This document shows positions 33,625 through 41,630 of a stretch of DNA of 64,000 nucleotides, one piece after another. The notes under the pieces are model-generated. The model was given only the letters and a program-made list of their open reading frames with translations. It did no database searches and was not told where the DNA came from. The translations under genes were made by a program, and so were the position numbers. Position 1 is the stretch's first letter; each line of letters starts with the position of its first letter. The stretch covers positions 22,444 to 86,443 of the forward strand of contig JAHBWD010000036.1 in assembly GCA_019637175.1 (NCBI GenBank), in the 5' to 3' direction. Origin of the DNA: Labilithrix sp. (GTDB lineage: Bacteria > Myxococcota_A > Polyangia > Polyangiales > Polyangiaceae).

Positions 33625-34667
33625 CGCGAAGGGCCGCCCAGCCCTCCGTGGCTGGGCGAAGACGCGGCGTCGGGCTTTTCGGAGCCCTGACCCTCGCGCT
33701 CGCGTCGGCGTGCGGTCCCAAGTCACCGCCTCCGCCGCCCGGGCCGCCGCCCGTCGCGCTCCAGCTCGATCACGCGTGCGAGCTTGCACCCGCCGCAGGC
33801 CTCGAGTGGATCGTCGACGCGCGCCCGCGCGAGATCGCCGAGACGCCCGATCTCATCCCCGCGATCGCGCTCGTCGTCCCCGAGGCGCGCTTCGCCGCCT
33901 TCGCCGCGACGCACGGCGGGCTCGACGTGCGCCAGATGAAGGAGCTCTGCGTCGCGCGCTACAAAGACAGCTCGCTCACGATCGCGCGCGGCCCCCTCGA
34001 TCCCGCGCGCGTCGAGACGGCGTTCGCCGATCGCATGACGAACCCGGGCGGGCGCACGCTCGTGGTCCCGAACCCGCCGGTCGTCCGCCAGTGGGGCGAG
34101 GTGAACGGCGAGCCCCAGGCCCTCACGATCTTCGCGCGCGAGGCGGTGGCGCTCGAGGCCGGCCGAGGGGCCGCGGGGTCCGCCCCGCGCGTCCGCGCCG
34201 CGGAGGCCTTCGCGCTCGGGAGGCTCAAACGCGCCAGCCCGGCGCTCAAAGCCACGCTCGCCCGCGCGGCTGAGCTCTTGGGCGAAGCGCCCGCGCGCGC
34301 CTTCGCGCCCGGGCCCTTCGAGGGCGAGCTGGCCCAAGGGCTCGGCGGGCTCTTGCGCGCGAGCACCGCCGTCGGCGGCTCCGCCCGGTTCGCCGGGCCT
34401 CCGGCCCAGATCGCCGTGCGGATCGTGCTCACCGGGGCCTGGGGAAAAGACGCGCAGGCGGCCGCCGACCGCTTCATCGCGGCCGCCAACGTCGTCGCCG
34501 ACAGCCCCTTCGGGCGGCTCCTTTCGCTGAACCACCCCGTCCTCGCGCCGGCCGTACGCGGCACGCCCGACGCGCTGATCCTCGACGTGACCCTCGACGG
34601 CATGGCCCTGGCGCGCGGCCTCCACGACGCCCTCGACGCCGAGGTGGGCGAGATCATGCGGCGTTGA
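33621..34667 (+). CDS. predicted lipoprotein, unknown function
   Basis: 348 aa, GTG overlapping the tyrS stop (GTGA). Signal peptide LFGALTLALASAC gives a lipobox; PPPPPGPPP follows. The mature part has ETPDLIPAIALVVPEARFAAF, MKELCVARYKDSSLTIARG and VRIVLTGAWGKDAQAAADRF, a mixed alpha/beta pattern seen in myxobacterial outer-membrane lipoproteins. No family recognised. Confidence 0.7.
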   Translation: MTRRAAQPSVAGRRRGVGLFGALTLALASACGPKSPPPPPGPPPVALQLDHACELAPAAGLEWIVDARPREIAETPDLIPAIALVVPEARFAAFAATHGGLDVRQMKELCVARYKDSSLTIARGPLDPARVETAFADRMTNPGGRTLVVPNPPVVRQWGEVNGEPQALTIFAREAVALEAGRGAAGSAPRVRAAEAFALGRLKRASPALKATLARAAELLGEAPARAFAPGPFEGELAQGLGGLLRASTAVGGSARFAGPPAQIAVRIVLTGAWGKDAQAAADRFIAAANVVADSPFGRLLSLNHPVLAPAVRGTPDALILDVTLDGMALARGLHDALDAEVGEIMRR

Positions 34668-34721
34668 AGTCTCTACCTCGCGGTCGACCGTGGCGCGCGG
34701 CTCGTGCATAATCGAGAGCCG

Positions 34722-35540
34722 GTGTTGGACTTTGCATCGCTCTCTCGATGCGCAGACCTGACGGTCGAGCACGCAAAGCAGGCGGCGCGATCCTCCGCCG
34801 AGATGCGCACGCTGCTCAAGCGCGTGGCGGAGATCGCGAAGCCGGGCTCGGGCTGTCCGAAGGTGCTGATGGCGGTCGCGCGCCTCGTGGGACAAGACTG
34901 GCTCGAAGGCGGCGAGCTGCGCGTGGAGCTCACGGGCGACGACGAGAAGACGACGCTGACGATCATGTGCGAGTACGGCGTCGGGATCCGCGAGCGTCTC
35001 CTGCCGCCCACCGAGCTGCGCGTGCCGTTCGACGAGTTCGCTCGCGCGCTCGAGCTCTCGCCTTCGCTCGTCCTTCCGCTGCGGATCTCCGACGACGTCG
35101 GCAAGATCACGCTGACGCCGCTCCTCACGCCGGAGAAGCGCGCCGAGGAGGCCGTCGCGGTGCGCATCGACGAGCGGAGCCTCGGCGAGACCGAGCGCAA
35201 GACCGCGCCGCCCAAACAAGGCGCCGAGCCCGAAGCCGTCTTCGCGGCGGCCCCCGACTCCGACACCACGCCGACGCGCCTCGCGCGCCTCGCGCTCGAC
35301 GAGCTCGACGATCCGGCGCCGGTGACCGCGCGCCCGCACGCGATCGCAGAGGCCGGCGCAGGTGAAGAAGCGAACCTCGACGAGCTCGAAGAGATCGGCC
35401 CCGGCGACCTGCCCGAGGAAGGTGCCGAGGGCGCGCCGAGCTGGAGCGCCAACGTTCACACGCGGCCCACGGTTCGCCGCATGGTCGCCGTCGACGTCTC
35501 CGCGATCCGAAAGCGGGATCCGCGCAGCGAAGAAGACTGA
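34722..35540 (+). CDS. hypothetical protein with two-part layout
   Basis: 272 aa from the GTG at 34722, which has GAGAG just upstream; GTG at 34704 is an alternative adding six residues. The first ~140 residues are a compact domain (LSRCADLTVEHAKQAARSSAEMRTLLKR, LTIMCEYGVGIRERLLPP). The rest is acidic and Pro/Ala-rich, ending in a short conserved-looking basic tail (TVRRMVAVDVSAIRKRDPR). No signal peptide. It sits just upstream of a CarD family gene on the same strand, 50 nt apart. Not recognised. Confidence 0.6.
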   Translation: MLDFASLSRCADLTVEHAKQAARSSAEMRTLLKRVAEIAKPGSGCPKVLMAVARLVGQDWLEGGELRVELTGDDEKTTLTIMCEYGVGIRERLLPPTELRVPFDEFARALELSPSLVLPLRISDDVGKITLTPLLTPEKRAEEAVAVRIDERSLGETERKTAPPKQGAEPEAVFAAAPDSDTTPTRLARLALDELDDPAPVTARPHAIAEAGAGEEANLDELEEIGPGDLPEEGAEGAPSWSANVHTRPTVRRMVAVDVSAIRKRDPRSEED

Positions 35541-35589
35541 TCGCGGCGCCCGTTGACGCCGGAACGCTAGCAGTGGTACGCGCGCGAAC

Positions 35590-36393
35590 GTGGCCCAATC
35601 GACCGCTCGCTCCACCCGCTCCTCCTCCTCCCTCGAAAAGTCCCGCAAGGTGACGGCTCGGCCCGCCCCGGCGAAGGCTCCGCGCAAGGCCGCCCTCCGG
35701 GCGGTGCCCGCGAAGGCCCCGGCGGCGAAGTCCGTGAAGCCCCCGGCGCCCGCCCAACGGCCGGCCGCAGCCGGCGCCCAACGCCCGGCCGCAGACGTCC
35801 GAGCCACCGCGGCCGAGCCCGAGGCGCAGAAGCGCGTCTCCGGCATCGTCCCGCGCGGCTACGTCCCCCTCGTCGACATCCCGCGGCCTCCGCCGCCTCC
35901 GCGCGACTTCCAGCTCCACGTGGGCGACAAGGCCGTGCACCCCTCGCACGGCCTCGGTGAGGTGACCGCGATCGAGCATCGCGAGATCGGCAGCGTGAAG
36001 GGCGAGTTCTACATCCTGCGCATCCTCGACAACGGGATGCGCGTGATGGTGCCGCGCGCTTCGGCCGGCGCCGCCGGCCTGCGGCCCGTCATGACGGCGA
36101 AGGAAGCCGACCGCGTGCTCGAGACGATGCGCGCGCGCGAGGTCGCGGTCGATCTCCAGCCGTGGAGCCGGCGCTTCCGCGCGTACACCGAGATGATCAA
36201 GAGCGGCTCGCCGCACGAGGTCGCGAAGGTGCTGCGCGACATGTACCGCCTCAAGTTCGACAAGGATCTCTCCTTCGGCGAGCGGCGCTTGCTCGATCAG
36301 GCCAAGAGCCTCCTCATGAAGGAGCTCGCCGCCGCCAAGGGCGTGACAGAGGCCGTTCTTCAGGCCAACGTCGACGAAATGTTCCGCGCGTAG
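35590..36393 (+). CDS. CarD/CdnL family transcription factor with basic N-terminal tail
   Basis: 267 aa, GTG start. Residues 1-80 are Lys/Ala/Pro-rich (for example KAPRKAALRAVPAKAPAAK). The CarD_CdnL domain follows (~105-260: HVGDKAVHPSHGLGEVTAIEHREI, FYILRILDNGMRVMVPR, then helical RRFRAYTEMIKSGSPHEVAKVLRDMYRLK). CarD/CdnL proteins bind the RNA polymerase beta subunit and stabilise open promoters. In Myxococcus xanthus CarD the histone-like region is at the C-terminus; here a basic tail is at the N-terminus. Confidence 0.9.
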   Translation: MAQSTARSTRSSSSLEKSRKVTARPAPAKAPRKAALRAVPAKAPAAKSVKPPAPAQRPAAAGAQRPAADVRATAAEPEAQKRVSGIVPRGYVPLVDIPRPPPPPRDFQLHVGDKAVHPSHGLGEVTAIEHREIGSVKGEFYILRILDNGMRVMVPRASAGAAGLRPVMTAKEADRVLETMRAREVAVDLQPWSRRFRAYTEMIKSGSPHEVAKVLRDMYRLKFDKDLSFGERRLLDQAKSLLMKELAAAKGVTEAVLQANVDEMFRA

Positions 36394-36415
36394 GCGCCTC
36401 TAGTACAATCGCCTC

Positions 36416-37066
36416 GTGGATTGCCGGGTAGCCGAGGGCTCCGTTCGGAGGTGGTCGTTCGCAGGCGTCGTGACGTGCGCGCTCTGGATCGCGGCGTGCA
36501 GCAACGGTCCGTCGAAGGCGGCCGCGCTCGACGCGATCCAGGCCGGCATCAAGGAAGACGGGAGCTGCACGCTCCCGCTCGACATCCTCTCCTCGCTGAA
36601 GGTCCAGCACGCGACCAAGGGCATCTGCGTGCCCAAGGAAGCTTCGCCGAAGGTCAAGGCGTGCGTGGAGGCGCTCGTCGCGGCCAACATCACGCACCGG
36701 ATGCCCGACGACTACATGGTCGCGTGGCCCGACGACGTGTCGGCCTCGAGCCTCAGCGACGTTCCCGCCTACGAGCGGCGTGCGCGCAACCTCGTCTTCA
36801 GCACGTGCGTCGAGCTCGCGGGCAACCTCCGCGACGGGCGCTTCAACTGCGCCGAGGCGCGGGCGGAGAAGATCCTGCGCGTGAAGACGACCGACGAAAC
36901 GCACGCCGACGTGACGTACGCGCGCGAGATCGGCCTCAAGCCGTCGCTCCCCGCGATCGACGCCGCGTGCGGCACGGCGACGCGACCTCCCGGCGAGGCC
37001 ACGGTCGCGTTCGTGAAGACAGAGTCGGGCTGGGGCCTTCCCGCGCCCCCGGTCTCGGCGCACTGA
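36416..37066 (+). CDS. predicted lipoprotein, unknown function
   Basis: 216 aa, GTG start. Signal peptide with lipobox ending WIAAC, then SNGPSKAAALDAIQAGIKEDGSC. Four or more cysteines in the mature part (SCTLP, KGICVP, KACVEA, STCVEL, FNCAEA) suggest disulphides. The layout of ~110 helical residues followed by a shorter beta part (ATVAFVKTESGWGL) is common in myxobacterial exported proteins. Unknown role. It precedes the sugar-kinase gene by 15 nt. Confidence 0.7.
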   Translation: MDCRVAEGSVRRWSFAGVVTCALWIAACSNGPSKAAALDAIQAGIKEDGSCTLPLDILSSLKVQHATKGICVPKEASPKVKACVEALVAANITHRMPDDYMVAWPDDVSASSLSDVPAYERRARNLVFSTCVELAGNLRDGRFNCAEARAEKILRVKTTDETHADVTYAREIGLKPSLPAIDAACGTATRPPGEATVAFVKTESGWGLPAPPVSAH

Positions 37067-37081
37067 TACGCTCGTCGCGGC

Positions 37082-38518
37082 GTGCTCCTCGGCATCGACA
37101 TCGGAACGACGGGCGTCCGCGCCGCGGTGTTCACCCCCGACGGCGCGCCGCTCGCCGACGCGAGCGTCGCCTGTCCGCACGACGCGCCTCGCGCCGGATG
37201 GGCCGAGGCCGATCCCGACGCGTGGTGGCGCGCGGCCTGTCGCGCGCTCGCCGAGGTGGGCGCGTCGGTCACGCGCGACGTCCGGTGCGTCGCGGTCGCC
37301 GGCCAGGCGCCGACCGCCGTGCTCGTCGACGCGAGCGGCGCGGCGATCCGCCCGGCGATCTCGTGGCTCGACACGCGCGCCGACGCCGAGGCGCGCGAGC
37401 TCGGCACGCAGGCCTACTACCTCGGGCCCAAGCTGACCTGGCTCACGCGACACGAGCCTCGGTCGATCGAGCGCGCGCGGTGGGTGCTCCAGTCGCACGC
37501 CTTCATCGCGATGCGCCTCACGGGCGAGGTCGCCGTCGATCCGTCGACCGCCGCGCTGGCGCTTCCGCTCTTCGATCTCGCGTCGCTCGAATGGGTGCAT
37601 AGTGCATATGATCGACTCATGCCGCCGCTCCGACGCGCGCACGAGGTGCTCGGCGCGGTCACGGCCGAGGCCGCGGCGGCGACGGGGCTGCGAGAGGGAA
37701 CGCCCGTCGTCGCCGGCGGCGGCGACTTCGCCGCCGCGACGCTCGGCGCCGGCGTCGTCGCCGAGGGCGAGGCGTGCCTCATGCTCGGCACGGCGGGCAA
37801 CTTGCTCGTTCCGCGATCGACGCCCGGCACCGATCCGCGCCTCATCAACGCGTTCCACGTCGGCGCCGAGCGCTGGCTCTCGCTCGGCGGCACGCTCTCT
37901 GGTGGCGCGCAGGAGTGGTTTCGTCACGCGATCGCGCGCGGCGGAACGCTCGATACGGCGGTTCGAAGCGCGCTCCCCACGCACGACGTCCTCGACGCCG
38001 AGGCGGCGCGCGTGGAGGCCGGCAGCGAGGGTCTCTTGTTCCTTCCGTATCTCCAGGGCGAGCGCACGCCGATCTGGGACGTGACGGCGCGCGGCGCGTT
38101 CATCGGCCTGGATCTCACGCACGGACGAGGCCACCTCTGGCGCGCGGTGCTCGAGGGGATCGCGCTCGGCTTCGTCGACTGTCAGGCGGTGCTCGAGGAG
38201 GGCGGCGTGCGCCTCCGCGAGGTGGTCGCCGCCAACGGCGGCGGCAAGAGCGCGCTCTTCCGTCAGATCTTGTGCGACGCGCTCGGCGTTCCGCTCGCGT
38301 ACACGCCGAAGGGCGCCGGCACGGTCGCGGGCGCCGCGATCCTCGCCGCGCTCGGCGCCGGCGTGCTCGGCAGCGCCGAGGACGCGAGAACGTGGCGCGG
38401 CGAACAGATCCGCCACGAGCCCGATCCGAAGAACACCGCGCGCTTCCGGCAGATGCTCGCGCTCCGCCGCGAGGCCTACGGCGGCCTCGCGGGCGTGTTC
38501 CGCCGCCTCACCCCTTGA
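37082..38518 (+). CDS. FGGY family carbohydrate kinase (xylulokinase-like)
   Basis: 478 aa, GTG start. It opens with the phosphate motif LLGIDIGTTGVRAAVF, has AGWAEADPDAWW, CVAVAGQAPTAVLVD, the catalytic Asp in SWLDTRAD, LMLGTAGNLLVP and FLPYLQGERTPIWD, and ends with VAANGGGKSALFRQIL and YTPKGAGTVAGAAILAALG. FGGY kinases phosphorylate pentuloses or similar sugars. The blocks fit xylulokinase best, but no isomerase or transporter is next to it, so the sugar is unsure. Confidence 0.85.
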   Translation: MLLGIDIGTTGVRAAVFTPDGAPLADASVACPHDAPRAGWAEADPDAWWRAACRALAEVGASVTRDVRCVAVAGQAPTAVLVDASGAAIRPAISWLDTRADAEARELGTQAYYLGPKLTWLTRHEPRSIERARWVLQSHAFIAMRLTGEVAVDPSTAALALPLFDLASLEWVHSAYDRLMPPLRRAHEVLGAVTAEAAAATGLREGTPVVAGGGDFAAATLGAGVVAEGEACLMLGTAGNLLVPRSTPGTDPRLINAFHVGAERWLSLGGTLSGGAQEWFRHAIARGGTLDTAVRSALPTHDVLDAEAARVEAGSEGLLFLPYLQGERTPIWDVTARGAFIGLDLTHGRGHLWRAVLEGIALGFVDCQAVLEEGGVRLREVVAANGGGKSALFRQILCDALGVPLAYTPKGAGTVAGAAILAALGAGVLGSAEDARTWRGEQIRHEPDPKNTARFRQMLALRREAYGGLAGVFRRLTP

Positions 38519-39239
38519 GGATCGACGCGTTCGCGAGCTGCGACTTCGCGGCGAGGTAGCCGCGGATGGTGTTCAGCGTCTCGCGAATGTCTTCATCGGC
38601 CTTGCTCCGCTCGGCCGCCGCGCCGTCGACCGCCGCCTTGGCGCGATCGATGTCTCGATCGATGGCCGCCATGTCGGCGCGATCGCGCTCCTGCGCGCTG
38701 CGCGCGATCCCGCCGGAGAAGCGCGACGAAGCCGAGAGGCCCTTCGCCGCGGCGTCCCACAGCTTGCCCTTGCGCGTGAAGTGAGCCCCGACCTCTTGCC
38801 ACTGGGCCTTCAGCTCCGCCCCGAGCTCCGACCCCTCCTTGCAGAGGCCCGCGTTGGCGTTCGCGATGTCGCCGGCGTAGCTCGCCAAAGCCGACGTGAC
38901 CGAGGCGAACGCGGACGCTCCGTCGAGCACGCCCTCGACGAGCGCCTGCAGGAACGTGTGGTCGGCGAGCTCGCGCATCGCCTCGATCTTCCGGGCGTGC
39001 GCCTCGTCCTGGCTCGACGCGCTGGCCACGCGTTGCTGATCGGCTTGCGCTCGGTCGGTCTGACGCTGCTTCATCGTCATCACCGCGATGGCCACCATCA
39101 GATCGTCGTCCACCGACGCGAACAGGGGCTCCGGGAGCACCTGCTCTGCGCCTGCCGCTGCACGCGAGCCCGAAGGCGAGATGTCGCCCCCGATCGCGCT
39201 CGCCGCCGTTCCGTGGCTCGCTCGTTCGATACCGCTCAT
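38508..39239 (-). CDS. candidate type III translocator, YopD/IpaC-like
   Basis: 243 aa; last gene of a five-gene operon, its ATG overlapping the stop of the YopB-like gene (ATGA) behind CAGGAG. The N-terminal ~40 residues look disordered. A single weakly hydrophobic helix lies at ~97-121 (TFLQALVEGVLDGASAFASVT), then helical, coiled-coil-prone segments to the C-terminus (RADMAAIDRDIDRAKAAVDG). Sequence alone is too diverged to prove homology. The call rests on position after a YopB-like gene, size, one-helix layout and operon order as in lcrGVH-yopBD. Confidence 0.55.
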   Translation of the reverse strand: MSGIERASHGTAASAIGGDISPSGSRAAAGAEQVLPEPLFASVDDDLMVAIAVMTMKQRQTDRAQADQQRVASASSQDEAHARKIEAMRELADHTFLQALVEGVLDGASAFASVTSALASYAGDIANANAGLCKEGSELGAELKAQWQEVGAHFTRKGKLWDAAAKGLSASSRFSGGIARSAQERDRADMAAIDRDIDRAKAAVDGAAAERSKADEDIRETLNTIRGYLAAKSQLANASILKG

Positions 39240-40108
39240 CCTCTGACTCCTGCGATGGCGACCGCGGCCGCCCGGTTGCATCCTTCGATCGTCGCCATGA
39301 TGGTCCTCAAGTCTTCGGCCTCGGCCTCCTTCGCGGAGCGAAGCGCCTCGAGGATCCACCGCGTCTCGCGTTGAAATCGGGCCATCGCCCCGTTGGCCGC
39401 CTCGACGTCCACCGCTGCGAGATCGCGATCGCGCTCGTAGCCGGCGACCTTGACGCTCGCCGCCGCCCCCGTCGCCGTCGCCGCGCCGAACGCGATCTGC
39501 GCGCCCCGCTCGGCCTTCTTCAAGGTGAGCTCGAGGGCGGTCTTGCCGACCTCCTCGGTCGCCTTGAAAGCGCTCGCGACGGTCCCTCCGACCGACAAGG
39601 CGGCGCCGCCGAGCTCCATCGCGATCCCGATCTTGTCCGAGAGCTTCCCGAGGAGCTTGAGCTCCTTCACCGCCGTCCCGCCCACGGAGAGCGCGACGGC
39701 CGCGATCGCGACGGCGCCGAGCGCGCCGCCGGTCACGACCGCGGCCGCGGCGCTCGCGACGGTCGTCGCGATCTTGGCGATGGTCGACGCGACCTTCTTG
39801 AGGAAGCCCCAGAACCCCTTCGACGCCTTCTCCGCTTCGCGTTGACGCTCGCGGGCTTCGGCCGCGCGCTTCTGCTCCACCTCGGACGCCTTGCGGTTCC
39901 TCGCGACCTCTACCTCGCCGGAGCGGATCTCGATCGCCCCTTGCTTCACCCGATCCGCGTAGAGAATGAGCAGCGCGTCTTCCACGCCGGCGAGGCCGGC
40001 GGAGTCCATCGCCGGAGACGGCAGGAGCGGCGGCGCCACCCCCGCCTTCCCCGCCGAAGCCGCGCCTCGCGCGACCAAAGGTCCTGAGACGGAGCCGACG
40101 GCGTTCAT
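39236..40108 (-). CDS. candidate type III secretion translocator, YopB/IpaB/SipB-like
   Basis: 290 aa from the ATG at 40108 behind GGAGGT. A charged coiled coil (~52-97) is followed by the junction SKGFWGFLKKVASTIAKIA, a long hydrophobic stretch ~107-146 and a second ~162-180, then another coil and a helical C-terminus. This is the layout of major translocators, which insert a two-helix hairpin into the host membrane to form the pore; the FWG...K..A hydrophobic junction is typical. The gene directly follows its predicted TPR chaperone with a 4-nt overlap. Confidence 0.75.
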   Translation of the reverse strand: MNAVGSVSGPLVARGAASAGKAGVAPPLLPSPAMDSAGLAGVEDALLILYADRVKQGAIEIRSGEVEVARNRKASEVEQKRAAEARERQREAEKASKGFWGFLKKVASTIAKIATTVASAAAAVVTGGALGAVAIAAVALSVGGTAVKELKLLGKLSDKIGIAMELGGAALSVGGTVASAFKATEEVGKTALELTLKKAERGAQIAFGAATATGAAASVKVAGYERDRDLAAVDVEAANGAMARFQRETRWILEALRSAKEAEAEDLRTIMATIEGCNRAAAVAIAGVRG

Positions 40109-40530
40109 GGCGAGACCTCCAGCTCGGAGCACACCAACCGCTCGAGGACCTCGTCGCCGAGCGACTCGGCGATTGCCAAGGCGTCTTCGAGATGAGATCG
40201 CGCCGCGTCGTCGTCGCCCGCGCGACGCACGACGCGGGCGAGCGCGACGAGACAGCGAACCGAGCGCGGCTCCGCGACGAGCGAGCCGGCGCCGTAGAGC
40301 TCGCGAGCCACGTCGTCTTCGTCACGCCGCTCGTGGCACGCGCCGAGACCGAGCCAAGCGCGCTCGTCGGTGGGTGCGAGCCGGATCATCACGCGGAACG
40401 CGCGTGTCGCTTCGAGCAGGCGCCCGTCCTCGAAGAGCGCGTGCGCGACGGCGTACAAGCCTTCGAGGGCCCGCGCGGGGGCGGGCGAAGAGGCTTCGTG
40501 AGCATTCGTGATCGAGGTGGCGGTGTTCAT
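40105..40530 (-). CDS. type III secretion TPR chaperone, SycD/LcrH family
   Basis: 141 aa. About residues 25-130 hold three TPR-like repeats. The family pattern is clear: LYAVAHALFEDGRLLEATRAF, then AWLGLGACHE, then YGAGSLVAEPRSVRCLVALA and GDDDAARSHLEDALAIAE. SycD-family chaperones (SycD/LcrH, IpgC, SicA) bind the two translocators in the cytoplasm before secretion. It lies between a tip-like and a translocator-like gene, as in Yersinia, 2 nt after the former and overlapping the latter. Confidence 0.82.
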   Translation of the reverse strand: MNTATSITNAHEASSPAPARALEGLYAVAHALFEDGRLLEATRAFRVMIRLAPTDERAWLGLGACHERRDEDDVARELYGAGSLVAEPRSVRCLVALARVVRRAGDDDAARSHLEDALAIAESLGDEVLERLVCSELEVSP

Positions 40531-40532
40531 GG

Positions 40533-41267
40533 TCAGCGCATGTTGTTGATGGGCGCCATCGCCATGTCGTTCAGCTTCTTCATGATGTTCGAGCAGAGGT
40601 TCATGATCTGGCTCGACTGCTCGACGAGCTGCTGGACGCGGATCATGTTCATCGAGTTGTCGCCCTGGAGACGGTCGCGAAACCCCTTGATCGTGTCCTG
40701 CAGGCGCTTGACCTCGTTGTTGTCGAGGCCGTACGGCGCATTGGTCTCGATCCTGATCGGGTCGTTCGAGCTGAGGATCTTGAAGTAGCCGCCCGCATTC
40801 GCGCGCGCGTCCATGAACTCCTTGCACTTCACGGGATCGTCGAACTCGTGGACCTGCACTTGCCCCACCAGACACTTCGCGAGGAGGTCCTGGAGCTGCG
40901 TGCCCGCCGCGCTGTCGCCCAGTTTGTCCTGGAGCGCCTTGGCGGTCTCCGCGAACTCGGCCCACTTCGGGTCGCCCGGCGTGATGCCCTTCTCGATGAA
41001 CGCGGTGAGCTTGTTCTCCAGCGCTCCCAGCTCGTTGATCCGCGTGTTGCGGTCTTCCTGGTCTTGCATCGCTACCGCGAGCTTGCCGCGAACATCCTTC
41101 ATCTGCTCGCCGAAGAACGCGAGCAGCGTCTCCGGGTCCATGAGGTCGATCTCCAGCATCGCGGCGGCAGCCCCCGCTCCGGCGGCTCTTGCGAGCGCGA
41201 TCTTCTCGTCGTGATACGGGCGACCGGTCTCGGTCGTTGCGATCCTCTTCTCGACAGCGATTGTCAT
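40533..41267 (-). CDS. candidate type III needle-tip protein, LcrV-like
   Basis: 244 aa; ATG 7 nt after AAGGTG. Residues ~45-115 are helical with heptads (FFGEQMKDVRGKLAVAM, GALENKLTAFIEKG). A mixed central domain follows (~125-200: CLVGQVQVHEF, GGYFKILSSNDPIRIET), and the last ~40 residues form one long amphipathic helix from DNSMNMIRVQQLVEQSS to the C-terminus. Tip proteins have two long coiled-coil helices around a mixed domain, with the last helix at the C-terminus. No strong sequence match by eye; gene position before the SycD-like chaperone supports the call. Confidence 0.55.
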   Translation of the reverse strand: MTIAVEKRIATTETGRPYHDEKIALARAAGAGAAAAMLEIDLMDPETLLAFFGEQMKDVRGKLAVAMQDQEDRNTRINELGALENKLTAFIEKGITPGDPKWAEFAETAKALQDKLGDSAAGTQLQDLLAKCLVGQVQVHEFDDPVKCKEFMDARANAGGYFKILSSNDPIRIETNAPYGLDNNEVKRLQDTIKGFRDRLQGDNSMNMIRVQQLVEQSSQIMNLCSNIMKKLNDMAMAPINNMR

Positions 41268-41278
41268 TTCGATCACCT

Positions 41279-41479
41279 TCAGGCGCGCAACGCGCCGCAC
41301 GGAACCAGGGGAGAATCCACGACGACACTCTGGGACTCGAGCTCGTCGAGCAGCGCCTGGCGCGAGAACGCGACCGGCAGCTCCTCGAAGTCGCGCATCG
41401 CGGCGAGCATCTTGTCGAGCTCGTCTGCGTTTCGCTCCACCAGCCGCATGAGCTCGACGAGCTTCGAATCGTGATTCAT
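41279..41479 (-). CDS. small helical protein, candidate LcrG-like tip chaperone
   Basis: 66 aa; ATG 8 nt after GAGGAG. Helical N-terminus (KLVELMRLVERNADELDKMLA) then FEELPVAFSRQALLDELES. It heads the five-gene operon, 11 nt before the tip-like gene. The position matches lcrG, which encodes a ~95-aa chaperone of the tip protein, but the sequence is too short to judge by eye. The upstream frame to 41620 is not used because this start has a good ribosome site. Confidence 0.5.
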   Translation of the reverse strand: MNHDSKLVELMRLVERNADELDKMLAAMRDFEELPVAFSRQALLDELESQSVVVDSPLVPCGALRA

Positions 41480-41630
41480 CGTGGGTCTCCTCGACGACGC
41501 GACCATCGCGCCGTGAGTCCCCCATCGGCCGGTCCGCCGGTCGGGTTGCGCGAAAAATTCGATTTCGGTCGCAGGCGATCGCTCGCCGCCCGAGCGCGCT
41601 AGACTGCCCCGACGATCCAAGGAGCGACCG

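Noticed and set aside
38508..41479. Reading the five-gene operon as phage tail or colicin-like genes because of the Ala/Gly hydrophobic stretches
   Set aside because: The TPR chaperone of SycD type and the gene order fit type III translocons better, and no phage gene is nearby.
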